NCBI GenBank assembly: GCA_964424355.1
Contig: CAYRIO010000004.1
Location: 1-64,000, forward strand
DNA from: CAZEHS01 sp964424355
GTDB lineage: Bacteria; Bacillota; Clostridia; Peptostreptococcales; Acidaminobacteraceae
Length of the DNA stretch: 64,000 nt
Reading direction: 5' to 3'
The notes below the pieces were generated by a model. That model saw only the letters and a list, made by a program, of their open reading frames with translations, was not told the origin of the DNA and did not search any database. Within the stretch, counting starts at the first letter, position 1, and every line of letters starts with the position of its first letter. Positions 1 to 8,103 of the stretch are shown here, in pieces. Position numbers and translations under genes: made by a program.

Positions 1-370
1 CCTCTTTCCAGGCCCAGGCCCGTTTCAGGAACTCATCCCGGCCCAGCTCTTCCTTACTGATGCCCTCTTCCTCACGGATTTTTTCCAGCACCTTCACCTC
101 GGTGGCAATGGAGGCGTGATCGGTCCCCGGCAGCCACAGGGCTTCAAAACCCTGCATCCGTTTCCAGCGGATCAATACATCCTGGAGGGTATGGTCCAGA
201 GCATGACCCATATGGAGCTGCCCCGTGATGTTGGGTGGAGGGAGCACAATGGTATACGGCTGTTTCTTCCAGTTCACCTTCGCCTTGAAGCATTCCTCAT
301 CCATCCACGCTTGGTAAATCCGGTCTTCAAATTCCTTTGGTTGATAACGGCTCTCCATGGTTTTCTGCAT
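1..370 (-). CDS. valS: Valyl-tRNA synthetase, N-terminal part (cut by window edge)
   Basis: Charges tRNA-Val with valine in the cytoplasm. Only the first ~123 residues are in the window; the gene runs off the left edge. The translation begins MQKTMESRYQPKEFEDRIYQ and carries the class I signature PPPNITGQLHMGHALDHTL (HIGH-type motif) followed by the GTDHASIATE segment typical of ValRS. The start at 370 is chosen because AGAGGAGAG lies just upstream; the next in-frame ATG (358) is possible. A valine T-box leader lies directly upstream, which independently supports the identity. Confidence 0.96.
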   Translation of the reverse strand, partial: MQKTMESRYQPKEFEDRIYQAWMDEECFKAKVNWKKQPYTIVLPPPNITGQLHMGHALDHTLQDVLIRWKRMQGFEALWLPGTDHASIATEVKVLEKIREEEGISKEELGRDEFLKRAWAWKE

Positions 371-439
371 TGTTATCTCTCCTCTTCTGCATTAATCTAT
401 TCTATCCTTGGTCTCCTGATTAGCCATCAGACAGTTTCT

Positions 440-677
440 ACAAAAACAAAAAAACCTCTTCATCCACACTGGGACGAAAAGGCTAATTTCCGCGGTACCA
501 CCCAAATTCCTTACGGCGCTTGAAGCTGATAACGGAGCTATCCGCCCAGACCTTAAGCCAGTCTGGAAACTCAGAAGCGACCTGCCGACAACTGCGCACC
601 AGAAACCTTTCAGCCTAGGGTTTCCTCTCTTGGGGGGCGATGCCGTACTCCTCTTCTTCACTGTGTTTGCGTGATTA
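440..677 (-). promoter_or_regulatory. T-box leader, valine specific, upstream of valS
   Basis: The minus strand carries the T-box core GGGTGGTACCGCGG (complement at 490-504). Stem I begins with GAAGAGGAGTA near 640-655. Its 3' side reads AGGTCGCTTCT, so the specifier loop places codon GUC (579-581), a valine codon, just before the helix that pairs with AGAAG. A terminator follows. The arrangement means uncharged tRNA-Val stabilises the antiterminator and turns valS on. The specifier position is read by eye. Confidence 0.92.
446..482 (-). terminator. T-box terminator hairpin
   Basis: On the minus strand an 11-bp stem CCTTTTCGTCC / GGATGAAGAGG with a short loop is followed by seven T. It overlaps the region after the T-box core, as expected for the attenuator that is disrupted by uncharged tRNA. 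Confidence 0.88.
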
Positions 678-683
678 CCCCCT

Positions 684-712
684 ATTATATGGGGTTGATT
701 CAGCGCTGTCAA
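684..712 (-). promoter_or_regulatory. Sigma-A type promoter of the valS T-box transcript
   Basis: On the minus strand TTGACA (707-712) and TATAAT (684-689) are separated by exactly 17 bp, a consensus housekeeping promoter. It lies just upstream of T-box stem I. Confidence 0.88.
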
Positions 713-727
713 TGGTTGCCCGGTGCA

Positions 728-1081
728 TCACCGTACAATATGAAATGAATAGCGCCGCTCCAGATACTGCACCAATTCGTCCACCATGGGACGGTACTGA
801 GGGTTCATGACACTCCAATCCCGATGGAAGTTGACGAACACTGTCCGCTTCACTGTCATGGAGGGCATGAAAGGGTTTCCGTCAAACAGCCGCTCTTCCT
901 TAAAGATGCATAACCGTGTAATGCGGCCTGATCCCTTGTTCAAAGTAACCGGATCTATACCATAGTCTACGGCGTCTTTATGGACCAGGGCAAACCAGAG
1001 ATAATCATCGATAGACCCTTTTAAAAACCCATAGCTCTTAGAATTGCGTTCCAACTGAATGTTGTGCTTGTAATCGTTCAT
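728..1081 (-). CDS. Hypothetical protein, 117 aa
   Basis: I do not recognise a family. The protein is soluble, basic-aromatic and has no signal peptide or membrane segment. A GGGGGG ribosome site precedes the ATG at 1081. It lies between the winged-helix regulator and the valS promoter on the same strand, 68 bp downstream of the former, so it may be co-transcribed with it. Coding potential is supported by start site, length and codon pattern only. Confidence 0.6.
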   Translation of the reverse strand: MNDYKHNIQLERNSKSYGFLKGSIDDYLWFALVHKDAVDYGIDPVTLNKGSGRITRLCIFKEERLFDGNPFMPSMTVKRTVFVNFHRDWSVMNPQYRPMVDELVQYLERRYSFHIVR

Positions 1082-1149
1082 AGTGGGACCCCCCGTTATT
1101 GTGGGCTATTCTTTATATTTCCCATATTCCGCGGGGTCAAACACTTCTT

Positions 1150-1704
1150 TTACTCATTGGCCACGACAGCCGCCATGAACCGGTACCGATTTCCTTCACT
1201 ATTCTCTGAACGGGCCCGGAGTTCATTCACTTTCCGGTTGAGTTCAACAAAAAGTTCCTCGTACTCTTCAGCGGTCAGCAGGATATCTTCCATCAGCAGG
1301 ATTGCTTCATTATTACAGTAGCGATCATTGCACCGTTCTAAGAAAAGCTTCTGTGTCGTTTCAAAAATTTCAATGATTTCGCCGTCATCTCCGGAGAACT
1401 GGTTATTGAACGAGATATCCCCAATGTCTTGATTGAAGACCTTGAAGGTCTGAGCAGTGGGCTCGTAGAATTTGGCGATGATCCCGTTGATTTCTTTTGT
1501 ATGCTTCAATTTGAGAATCCCGACAGATTCCAGTTTTTTTACATGGTAATGCACCTTGGCTGGGACTTCACTCATCTCATCCGCAATTTGTTTCACCGTT
1601 GCAGGCCGCGCTAATTTATAGTACTGTTTCATGATCATCATCCGATATGGATCAGAAAATGCCTTGATTTCCTTCATGCTCGTTAATGTTTTAACGCTTT
1701 TCAC
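1150..1704 (-). CDS. Winged-helix (ArsR-like) transcriptional regulator
   Basis: A 184-residue DNA-binding protein. Residues ~10-80 form a winged helix: AFSDPYRMMIMKQYY, then PATVKQIADEMSEVPAKVHYHVKKLESVGILKL is the helix-turn-helix and wing typical of HTH_20/ArsR-like repressors. The C-terminal ~100 residues are acidic, contain two Cys-rich spots (RCNDRYCNN) and look helical; they may bind a ligand or mediate dimers. The start is GTG at 1704, preceded by AGGGGG. Its target is unknown. The A+T-rich 140 bp upstream probably holds its promoter. Confidence 0.8.
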   Translation of the reverse strand: MKSVKTLTSMKEIKAFSDPYRMMIMKQYYKLARPATVKQIADEMSEVPAKVHYHVKKLESVGILKLKHTKEINGIIAKFYEPTAQTFKVFNQDIGDISFNNQFSGDDGEIIEIFETTQKLFLERCNDRYCNNEAILLMEDILLTAEEYEELFVELNRKVNELRARSENSEGNRYRFMAAVVANE

Positions 1705-1844
1705 GGTGTTGCCCCCTATTTATTAAGAAATATAATCTGTAAAATAATCCCCTGCTCATAAAAAAAATATCTTTATCGCAAAATAGTTTTTTATCCTGTT
1801 ATCATAATAGCTATTTTACGAGTTGTCTGTCAATTGGTTTTGAT

Positions 1845-1890
1845 AAAAAAATAGCAAGCACCTCAAACATTTGCCGTTTGAAGTGCTCAG
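1845..1890 (-). terminator. Terminator of the liaF/pspC operon
   Basis: On the minus strand AGCACTTCAAAC pairs with GTTTGAGGTGCT (one G-U), and TGCTATTTTTTTAT follows. It begins right after the stop codon of the LiaF-like gene. Confidence 0.85.
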
Positions 1891-1897
1891 CCGTAAA

Positions 1898-2830
1898 TCA
1901 TTCCAGTTCTATTTGAATATCACCCACTGCCACATCCAGATTCAGATCCACCTTTTCTGTGGCAGTCATGTAATTTGCGCTGGTGTAAACATTGCCTTCC
2001 TTCACATAATCATTGCCTTCAATGCTGATGTCGTGCAGCGCCCCTTTGATGACCGCCTTATACCCCATGTTTTCCGGAATGACCACCCGGAAGTCAGAAG
2101 CCTTCACATCCGCTACGATTATAGCCTTCCGTTCCACTTTACCAATTCGGATATCTATATCTCCTGCACCGGAGTTCAATTCAAGGTTTTTGAGGATGAT
2201 GTCGCTAAAATCCAAATCAGCTTCCGTGGCACCGGCTTCAATCCTGATATCCCATGGAATACCGCTGTTCAGCTCATATTGGTACTGCCAGTTGCTGCTG
2301 TCGTTGGAGCCGGTATTCAGGGTGAAGGCGCCTCCGTCCAGATTGAACACCTTACGGGAGCCGCCATCCGTTGTGGTGGCACTCTCCTTTGCATACGTTC
2401 CGGGAAACTCCCCTCTCAAAAGACCCTCATCCTGCCCAATCAGATTCAAGGCCCCGGCAGGCAGCTTCAAATTCAATTCGGCTGATTTGATGTTCTTTTC
2501 CAGGGGATATTCTTTGCTGATGCTGCTTTGTTCTGCAGAATTTCCGTGGTTGGGTCCATTGAAGTTGAAATCGAATTTCCAATCATGCGTTGTCGGATAA
2601 TAGAGCCCCGCTGCAATCACCGCAACGACCAGCCCTGCGAAGGTGACGATTTTGATCAGGACATGGTTGTTAAAGAACATGTTCAAACCAACGGCAACAA
2701 GAATCAGAGGCCAAATCTTGCTGAAACCGCTGAGAACCGACCAGGAGATGTAACCCATGTTTCCCAACAGGAGCAAAATCCCGATCGTCATGATGACAAA
2801 TCCTGAATAGATATGGTCATGTTTTTTCAT
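1898..2830 (-). CDS. LiaF-like membrane protein (DUF5668 plus adhesin-like beta domain)
   Basis: A 310-residue cell-envelope stress protein. Residues 7-75 hold three or so hydrophobic helices (IYSGFVIMTIGILLLLGNMG, WPLILVAVGLNMFF, VTFAGLVVAVIAAGLYY) of the DUF5668 type. Residues ~120-310 are a repetitive beta-strand region (SAELNLKLPAGALNL, LELNSGAGDIDIRIG, VDLNLDVAVGDIQIELE) like LiaF/DUF4097-type domains outside the membrane. It is the last gene of an operon with two PspC genes 4 and 492 bp upstream. Known LiaF/PspC proteins sense or damp membrane stress; the exact role here is inferred. RBS GAGGGGG. Confidence 0.8.
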   Translation of the reverse strand: MKKHDHIYSGFVIMTIGILLLLGNMGYISWSVLSGFSKIWPLILVAVGLNMFFNNHVLIKIVTFAGLVVAVIAAGLYYPTTHDWKFDFNFNGPNHGNSAEQSSISKEYPLEKNIKSAELNLKLPAGALNLIGQDEGLLRGEFPGTYAKESATTTDGGSRKVFNLDGGAFTLNTGSNDSSNWQYQYELNSGIPWDIRIEAGATEADLDFSDIILKNLELNSGAGDIDIRIGKVERKAIIVADVKASDFRVVIPENMGYKAVIKGALHDISIEGNDYVKEGNVYTSANYMTATEKVDLNLDVAVGDIQIELE

Positions 2831-2834
2831 GACC

Positions 2835-3305
2835 TTACCCCCTCTTTATCATCAGGCCAAAGCCCACGAGCACCAGACACGCCGCCCAGAGCATCCCAAA
2901 ATCTATTGAAGGGATATAGCGCCTCACCATAAAGAACACACCCAGGATGACGAGGAACAATCCGGCATATTTGCGGTTCGTCCCGGAATCCCTGCGGTAT
3001 CCGTTGGAATTCCCATCATAGTTTGTTTCATAGGTCTTTTGTGTTGATTTTTTTTCTTGATCTGTTTGATTCCCGTTGCTGTTCGACGGTTCTTTAAACA
3101 TCTCCTCAGCACCTCCATAAGGTTCCATCGGCACAACAACTGCCGCAATGATATAAGCTATCAACCCCAGTCCCCCAGTGGCCAAGGTTGCAATTACCCA
3201 TCCAATCCGAACCAGGGACACATCAATATTGAAATAATCGGCAATCCCGCCGCAGACACCGCTGAGGAAGGTGTCTTTTCTGGATCTGTATAATCGTTTG
3301 TTCAT
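2835..3305 (-). CDS. PspC-domain membrane protein with C-terminal DUF5668-like hairpin
   Basis: 156 residues. Residues 1-62 are a PspC domain (LYRSRKDTFLSGVCGGIADYFNIDVSLVRI plus one membrane helix ending VVVPMEP). A polar, Gln/Asn/Ser-rich linker (~65-108) follows, then two more hydrophobic segments (YAGLFLVILGVFFMV, MLWAACLVLVGFGLMI). PspC proteins act in phage-shock/envelope stress signalling. It sits 4 bp before the LiaF-like gene and 18 bp after the other PspC gene, clearly one operon. RBS AAAGGAG. Confidence 0.85.
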   Translation of the reverse strand: MNKRLYRSRKDTFLSGVCGGIADYFNIDVSLVRIGWVIATLATGGLGLIAYIIAAVVVPMEPYGGAEEMFKEPSNSNGNQTDQEKKSTQKTYETNYDGNSNGYRRDSGTNRKYAGLFLVILGVFFMVRRYIPSIDFGMLWAACLVLVGFGLMIKRG

Positions 3306-3322
3306 GGCAAACTCCTTTAATC

Positions 3323-3766
3323 TTAGTATCGGTCCGAATCCGTATTGATGATGACTTCATCATTGGCAGCGGTTGCGGTTTCCTCTGGGTTGCCCGGTGA
3401 TGACGGTTCCTGTGAAACCTCAGGCTGTTGATCCATCCCTGTCTGGTGAACAGGCACTGCCTCTGGAGTGATGACTGCCCCTTCTTTCTCCGCTTGGGCA
3501 GAAGGAGAGGACTGTTCCTCTTGATGTGCCGGTGCCGGCTCCGAAGGCTGCTGATGCCGCCTTAGAATAAACCCCGGCGAGGGCTCCAATGGAATGATGA
3601 CAGCACAGGCCACATAGACCAGCAGGAATGTGAATCCCGAAAACACTGTAAGTGCTACTGCAATCAACCTGACGATAGTCGGGTCGATATTGAAAATTTC
3701 TGCAATCCCGCCACAAACCCCAGACACCATTTTTGTTTCCCTTGAACGATAAATCCGATTATCCAT
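3323..3766 (-). CDS. PspC-domain membrane protein with long acidic tail
   Basis: 147 residues. The PspC domain fills residues 1-62 (NRIYRSRETKMVSGVCGGIAEIFNIDPTIVRL, then a membrane helix and VIIPLEPSPG). The rest is a disordered Pro/Glu/Gln/Ser tail ending DEVIINTDSDRY. It is first in the PspC-PspC-LiaF operon. The ATG at 3766 is preferred to a GTG at 3775 because GAGGTG has good spacing only to the ATG. Together the three genes look like an envelope-stress response unit. Confidence 0.85.
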   Translation of the reverse strand: MDNRIYRSRETKMVSGVCGGIAEIFNIDPTIVRLIAVALTVFSGFTFLLVYVACAVIIPLEPSPGFILRRHQQPSEPAPAHQEEQSSPSAQAEKEGAVITPEAVPVHQTGMDQQPEVSQEPSSPGNPEETATAANDEVIINTDSDRY

Positions 3767-3821
3767 GTAGCTCACCTCGCGTTTATTTTCTTAGTTTAAG
3801 GTTAACACGGAGGTGTTGCTC

Positions 3822-3853
3822 AAACAAGGCTGTAAGGCTTTAAGCCTTGTTTA
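3822..3853 (-). terminator. Inverted repeat after the NUDIX gene
   Basis: AAACAAGGC and GCCTTGTTT form a perfect 9-bp stem around an inner AAGGCTTTAAGCCTT near-palindrome. It lies 9 bp past the NUDIX stop and 56 bp before the first PspC start. There is no good T-run, so it may be a weak terminator or an operator for the stress operon. Confidence 0.5.
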
Positions 3854-3861
3854 AGAATTTC

Positions 3862-4422
3862 TTAACGGCGCCTTGCCCATTTTACGATTTTCAGGTACAC
3901 ATCAATCAGATCCGGTTCATTTGAGTATTCGCCCAGCTCATCAACTCGAACCCAGGCGACCCCACTGTTTTCATCCGCATTGACGTGGAGTGTCTCCCCT
4001 TCATCCGCAATCAATACGTAAGCAGCATTCAGATGCAGGTGCGAAGACACATACTCCCCCCGTTTAAAATGGCCATATACCGGCAGGATATCCAAGGAAG
4101 CGACCTGTTCAGAAAATGGCTTCAACTCCAGAACGCCGGTTTCCTCTTTGCCTTCCTTCATGGCCACTTCCAGCAGATCAGGCTCCCCATCTGCATGACC
4201 GCCTGTCCAGGCCCAGGTATTATAAATGTTGTGATGGACCATCAGCATTTTATCCAGGGATTTGTTGAGGATTAAGCCAGAGCTCGTTATATGGGCAATC
4301 TTGTTTCCTCTTGTTAAGAGCGCATCCCCGTGATTGTGGATGTATCCCAGGATTACCTGCTGATCGGCAGCTTCTTGTTCGTTTCTCGGTTGAAAGGATT
4401 TGACGGCATCCAGATAATTCAT
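3862..4422 (-). CDS. NUDIX hydrolase
   Basis: A 186-residue pyrophosphohydrolase acting on a nucleoside-diphosphate derivative; substrate unknown. The NUDIX box is GGHADGEPDLLEVAMKEGKE followed by ETGV, the GGHxDG variant of the box with KEGKEETG holding the metal-binding glutamates. Flanking strands (MLMVHHNIYNTWAWTGGH, VSSHLHLNAAYVLI, GVAWVRVDEL) fit the fold. Longer starts exist up to 4554, but AAGGAG lies 5-6 nt before the ATG at 4422 and the upstream starts lack a site. Confidence 0.85.
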   Translation of the reverse strand: MNYLDAVKSFQPRNEQEAADQQVILGYIHNHGDALLTRGNKIAHITSSGLILNKSLDKMLMVHHNIYNTWAWTGGHADGEPDLLEVAMKEGKEETGVLELKPFSEQVASLDILPVYGHFKRGEYVSSHLHLNAAYVLIADEGETLHVNADENSGVAWVRVDELGEYSNEPDLIDVYLKIVKWARRR

Positions 4423-4560
4423 GGGGACTCCTTGTATTTGGGCATTGGAATATACCTTGTCCATTTTATCATTCTTTTCATCTATTGGATGGATTGCATG
4501 TCCATTCGCACTTGGAAAAAGGGAGCTCGTCCCCTTTTTGTTGGACTGGGACACAAGGGC

Positions 4561-4590
4561 AAAAAAGACGACAGATTCGCTGTCGCCTTT
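4561..4590 (-). terminator. Terminator after the GyrI-like gene
   Basis: On the minus strand AAAGGCGACAG pairs with CTGTCGTCTTT and runs into TTTTTT. It lies 40 bp past the stop of the GyrI-like gene. A second weak hairpin (AAAAAGGG/CCCCTTTTT) is at 4515-4540. Confidence 0.8.
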
Positions 4591-4630
4591 AATGTCTCTT
4601 CCCTTATGCGGATTCTTCTGACCAGCAGAG

Positions 4631-5071
4631 CTATTTCAGGGCAATGTAGATATCAATGTCCGCATTTTCCCAGTCCGCTGTGAGGTATTCTTCAAAATCT
4701 CCTGTAAAGCTTCTGTCCAGATTGATTTTCCAGATTTCCTGCCAGGCCTGAATCACAGCTTTTTCCATATGACCATGTACAGAGAACTTGGCGTATTTCC
4801 CGGCAGGAATGATTTTAACCGTCAACTCCTCATTTTCAGCCTGGGAGACCTCATTACCGGCGGTTACACAGTACTGATCACCAGCGTAGTCAGAATAAAG
4901 CCCAATGGCATACGCGTTAAGCTTGTTTTTAATGGCAGCGTTGATGCCTCCCTGATAAAGCTTTTCCCATAACCCACTGATCACTTCGCCCATTTTCGGG
5001 TCCGCATTACCGGTGATGGCGCTGACGCCCACCACCGTCTTTTGTTGAAGATTCACGATTTCGTAGTTCAT
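4631..5071 (-). CDS. GyrI-like / AraC effector-binding domain protein
   Basis: 146 residues made of a single SOUL/GyrI-like small-molecule-binding domain: YEIVNLQQKTVVGVSAIT at the start, the central GLYSDYAGDQYCVTAGNEV and the closing pattern KIIPAGKYAKFSVHG plus EIWKINLDRSFTGDFEEY and DIDIYIALK. Family members bind drugs or hydrophobic ligands. The start at 5071 follows GGAGG; an upstream start at 5125 has no site. It lies 66 bp behind the WYL regulator on the same strand, so it may be its ligand partner. Confidence 0.83.
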   Translation of the reverse strand: MNYEIVNLQQKTVVGVSAITGNADPKMGEVISGLWEKLYQGGINAAIKNKLNAYAIGLYSDYAGDQYCVTAGNEVSQAENEELTVKIIPAGKYAKFSVHGHMEKAVIQAWQEIWKINLDRSFTGDFEEYLTADWENADIDIYIALK

Positions 5072-5137
5072 TTCAATAGCCTCCATGGGTTTGATAAGGC
5101 TATTATATCTAAGGGAATACGACAACAGCGTGTCATA

Positions 5138-6034
5138 TTATAAATAAGGATTTAAAGATTTTTTCAGTTCTGTCGCCACTGCTTCTCTCACTGCCTGGGG
5201 TGCCAACACCTCACAGTGACTGCCGAAGGTTGCGATGTAATAAAAAATCCATTCCCCCTTGGGATAGGATATCTCGGCGATGAAACTGCCGTCCGCCTGC
5301 CGATGGTAGGTGTCGAACTCGTCGTACACCCGGAATGCCACCTGGGATGAAAGCTTGAGTTTCAGCGTTACAAATTCTTCTTCAAATACTTTTTCGCCGC
5401 CAAAGATTTTCTTTGGGGATTCCCGCTGGAAGCTTTTTTCGGAGATGCTGAATTCCCGCAAGCGGCTCAGTTTAAAGAACCGGAAATCGCACCGCGTTAG
5501 GCAATAACCATACAAATACCATGCACTGCTTTTGAAACACAGCTTCAAGGGCTCCACCTGACGGGTACTGCGCTTTCCGTCTGCGCCGGCATAACAGAAG
5601 GACACCACCCGTCTGCCCAACAGAGCGGCTTTGATGGCATTGAACCGCTCCGTTTCGCCCTTTGCATCCGCCCAAGAAGAAAAATCCACTTCGATCCAAT
5701 CGGTTTCTGCACCTCCAAACAGCGTACTCAGCTTTTGGAACGCCGTGGCGGTTCCGCTCAAATCCACGGCATTTACCGCTTGCAGTGAGGAGAGGATGCC
5801 TTGCTTTTCTCCATCTGTGAGAACCGTTTTGTTCAGCACGAAATCCGAAAGCAATGAAATCCCGCCGCCTTTCCCCTTACTCATATACACAGGAATCCCC
5901 GCCGCTGAGAGCGTTTCCACATCCCGGTAGATTGTCCGGGTTGAAACCTCAAACCGCTCTGAAAGGTCCCTGGCAGTGACCATTTTTTTGTCCAGTAAAA
6001 TATATACCATTTCAAACAGTCGGTTAATTTGCAT
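5138..6034 (-). CDS. WYL-domain transcriptional regulator (YafY/YobV type)
   Basis: 298 residues. An HTH_11 winged helix occupies residues 1-60 (INRLFEMVYILLDKKMVTARDLSERFEVSTRTIYRDVETLSAAGIPV). The WYL domain covers ~135-220 (RRVVSFCYAGADGKRSTRQVEPLKL, SSAWYLYGYCLTRCDFRFFKLSRL) and a WCX-type C-terminal module follows. Such regulators sense ligands or nucleic acids through the WYL barrel. RBS AAGGTG. It probably controls its own operon with the GyrI-like gene. The target is unknown. Confidence 0.88.
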   Translation of the reverse strand: MQINRLFEMVYILLDKKMVTARDLSERFEVSTRTIYRDVETLSAAGIPVYMSKGKGGGISLLSDFVLNKTVLTDGEKQGILSSLQAVNAVDLSGTATAFQKLSTLFGGAETDWIEVDFSSWADAKGETERFNAIKAALLGRRVVSFCYAGADGKRSTRQVEPLKLCFKSSAWYLYGYCLTRCDFRFFKLSRLREFSISEKSFQRESPKKIFGGEKVFEEEFVTLKLKLSSQVAFRVYDEFDTYHRQADGSFIAEISYPKGEWIFYYIATFGSHCEVLAPQAVREAVATELKKSLNPYL

Positions 6035-6095
6035 GTGATCACCTTGCCCATCTCTTGATTTGAAGGAACTGTCACAGTTGCTCGAGGCACCCGTA

Positions 6096-6884
6096 TCATC
6101 CCAGCGGATGGGCCAAGGGCTTCATTTTTTCAAAGGTGTGGAAATGGGTGTATCCCAGCCGGATCAGCTCCTGCTGGACGTACCCGATCTGATGCCCCAC
6201 ATGGTCCTCCGCGTGAGCATCAGAACCGATTGTGATGATTGTTCCCCCCAGTTCCCTGTACCGTTTCAGGATTTTCCGGGACGGGGTTAAATCGTCCAAG
6301 CCGTAGCGAAAGCTGGACGTATTGACTTCAATTCCCTTTCCATGGGTGATCACGTGGGTCAGGATTTCGGTGATGATATCGTCCACAGATTCAGAGGAGT
6401 AGCTTCCCGCTTCGTCGTAACGCCGGATTACATCCAGGTGTCCAAGCACACTGAAATCGTCATACAGCTGCATCACCTTCAGGATTTCCAGATAGTACAG
6501 CTCATTATACTCCCGCTGGGTCTTTTCCTTCTGAAAATCTTGTCGCCAGAATTCCTGATTATCCACCTGGTGACAGGACAGGATTACAAAATCATAGTCG
6601 AAGCGATCAAAATTCTGCTGGAATTCAGGAACCGTATGGGTCTGCACGCCGAATTCAATCCCGAATTTCAGCCCGATCCGATCCCCGTAAATCGCCCTGC
6701 ATCTTTCGAATTCCTGACGGTATGCGCCACAATCACAATTGACGACAGCCGCCACACCGTAGTCGATATGTTCCGTGAAGCAGATTTCATCGAGTCCGAT
6801 GGCAATAGCCCGTTTAATCTCTTCCTCCATGGGATACGTTGAATCATCGCTGAAGTTGGAATGCATATGATAATCCGCTAGCAT
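6096..6884 (-). CDS. PHP-domain phosphatase, histidinol-phosphatase (HisJ/HisK) family
   Basis: 262 residues of the PHP metal-dependent phosphoesterase fold. Motif I is DYHMHSNFSDDS (residues 4-15); further metal ligands are in CFTEHIDYG (~35), VILSCHQV (~101), GHLDVIRRYDEAG (~147) and GSDAHAEDHVG (~225). The HisJ family removes phosphate from histidinol phosphate, the penultimate step of histidine synthesis. No other his gene is near, so a different sugar or polyol phosphate is possible. RBS AAAGGTGG. A TATAAT on the minus strand near 7035 may be its promoter. Confidence 0.85.
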   Translation of the reverse strand: MLADYHMHSNFSDDSTYPMEEEIKRAIAIGLDEICFTEHIDYGVAAVVNCDCGAYRQEFERCRAIYGDRIGLKFGIEFGVQTHTVPEFQQNFDRFDYDFVILSCHQVDNQEFWRQDFQKEKTQREYNELYYLEILKVMQLYDDFSVLGHLDVIRRYDEAGSYSSESVDDIITEILTHVITHGKGIEVNTSSFRYGLDDLTPSRKILKRYRELGGTIITIGSDAHAEDHVGHQIGYVQQELIRLGYTHFHTFEKMKPLAHPLG

Positions 6885-7074
6885 GGGAATCCACCTTTCA
6901 TGGGTTGGTGTACTGACTTTGATTGGGTTTATCGTTTCGCCGGTAATCCTTCATGCATGTTTGATAATTTTCAAATAGACAGCGATCAATTAGGTTCATT
7001 AGAATCGGAATGGATAAAAATGCTTCAAGAATTATTATAGCATCTTGGTGAAAGAACCATGGACGCTGTCACGC

Positions 7075-7115
7075 AAAAGACTGGAGGAATCTTCAGCAGA
7101 TCATCCAGTCTTTTG
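7075..7115. terminator. Orphan terminator-like hairpin
   Basis: AAAAGACTGGA and TCCAGTCTTTT form a perfect 11-bp stem with a 19-nt loop. No intact gene ends next to it on either strand, so it may be left over from a lost gene. Confidence 0.6.
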
Positions 7116-7206
7116 AATTCTAGCGGGTGCCGTAAGCTGTGGGGGCAACATAGGTAATTGATGTGTAATTATGACACGCACTCCCTTTATATAGGTATAT
7201 TATCAC

Positions 7207-7252
7207 CGTGTTTTACCTACGTAAAATATGCATCGGTAAAACACGTTATAAT
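7207..7252 (+). promoter_or_regulatory. Inverted repeat next to a -10 box
   Basis: CGTGTTTTACC (7207-7217) and GGTAAAACACG (7235-7245) form a perfect 11-bp dyad with a 17-bp spacer. TATAAT follows at 7247-7252. The layout suits an operator overlapping a promoter, but no clear gene starts directly downstream. Confidence 0.4.
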
Positions 7253-7269
7253 AGCACCTGTATTCATTC

Positions 7270-7345
7270 CAGATACGGAGCTGAAAATCTGGCTCGAAAG
7301 AAACCTCCGGGAAGCATTGAATGCGGTTCAAAGGCGCGCTGTTAA
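7270..7345 (+). pseudogene. Possible remnant of a PH-domain gene
   Basis: The frame reads PDTELKIWLERN and, further on, ALNAVQ. The first part matches LDAELKIWLSGN in the intact PH-domain protein encoded at 7713-8093, and the DNA agrees over GAGxTGAAAATCTGGCT. It looks like a decayed partial copy. The match is short and could be chance. Confidence 0.3.
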
Positions 7346-7712
7346 GGCGTCCCCTTTTTTCATTTGACTGTTGCGGATTACTGCATTTTCAATTTTCCAT
7401 TTTTGTATTGCTGTTTATGGTAAAATATATTTGGAAGGATTTCATAACAGATTCCTGAAATAAACAGGCCTTATGAAGCGGACGGAACCGCCCTGATGCT
7501 TTCCACAACTAGCATATTTTCAAAAGATGATCCACTAGGGCTGTTGATTAGCAAGTATAAGAAAAAAGTTTAGTGAATTTTACAGAAATACCAAAGATGG
7601 ATATTGTGAAGACTCTGAGATCAGGCAGTGCAGTTAAGTCCATACTACCTCATTCAATTTTCCTTGTAGCCCCACTCATTTTCCATACCCCCAACCACAA
7701 AGGAGGCCCACC

Positions 7713-8093
7713 ATGGGTTTATTCGACGCAGTTCTCGGCAACGCTTCAGAAGTTAAGGTTGAAGATATTCAAAAAGACTTTGCCCGACTCCTGGCTCCCA
7801 ACGAGAAGATTGAAAAGGCTTACAAGCTGATCCGTGATATGTTCGTTTTCACCGATAAGCGCCTGATTCTGATGGATGTGCAGGGCATGACCGGCAAGAA
7901 AGTGGAATTCCACTCCATCCCCTACCGTAGCATCATCCATTTCAGCATTGAAACCGCCGGGAATTTTGATCTGGATGCAGAGTTGAAAATCTGGCTTAGC
8001 GGGAATCCGCTGCCGATTCAGAAGACCTTTAACAAGAGTTTGGACATTTATGCGGTGCAGGCGGTGTTGGCAGGGTATGTGTTGAGCAAATAA
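7713..8093 (+). CDS. Bacterial PH-domain protein (bPH_1, YvbH-like)
   Basis: 126 residues, essentially one pleckstrin-homology-like barrel: MGLFDAVLGNASEV, then KAYKLIRDMFVFTDKRLILMD, the strand pair KKVEFHSIPYRSIIHFSIET and the C-terminal helix. The family is common in Firmicutes and its function is poorly known. AAAGGAGG precedes the start. The VOC gene follows after 10 bp, so the two are probably co-translated. Confidence 0.87.
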   Translation: MGLFDAVLGNASEVKVEDIQKDFARLLAPNEKIEKAYKLIRDMFVFTDKRLILMDVQGMTGKKVEFHSIPYRSIIHFSIETAGNFDLDAELKIWLSGNPLPIQKTFNKSLDIYAVQAVLAGYVLSK

Positions 8094-8103
8094 AGGAGGA
8101 CAC

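Larger units (their letters stand above)
6885..7712. other. Long intergenic region with orphan hairpins and a possible gene scar
   Basis: No convincing intact gene is seen in these 828 bp. It holds a terminator-like hairpin (7075-7115), a dyad next to a TATAAT (7207-7252), a short stretch resembling the downstream PH-domain gene (7270-7345) and an A+T-rich segment (7370-7700). Within the latter, AAGC..GCGG/CCGC..GCTT around 7475-7503 could fold, but I could not match it to a known riboswitch. Confidence 0.5.

Noticed and set aside
392..712. 106-codon minus-strand frame before valS
   Set aside because: It lies wholly within the T-box leader and its promoter.
6096..6884. Part of a histidine biosynthesis operon
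   Set aside because: No other his gene is near, so only the HisJ-family assignment is kept.
7440..7540. Riboswitch (fluoride, ykkC or ZTP type) before the PH-domain gene
   Set aside because: Short GC stems exist, but none of the conserved cores of these classes could be found.
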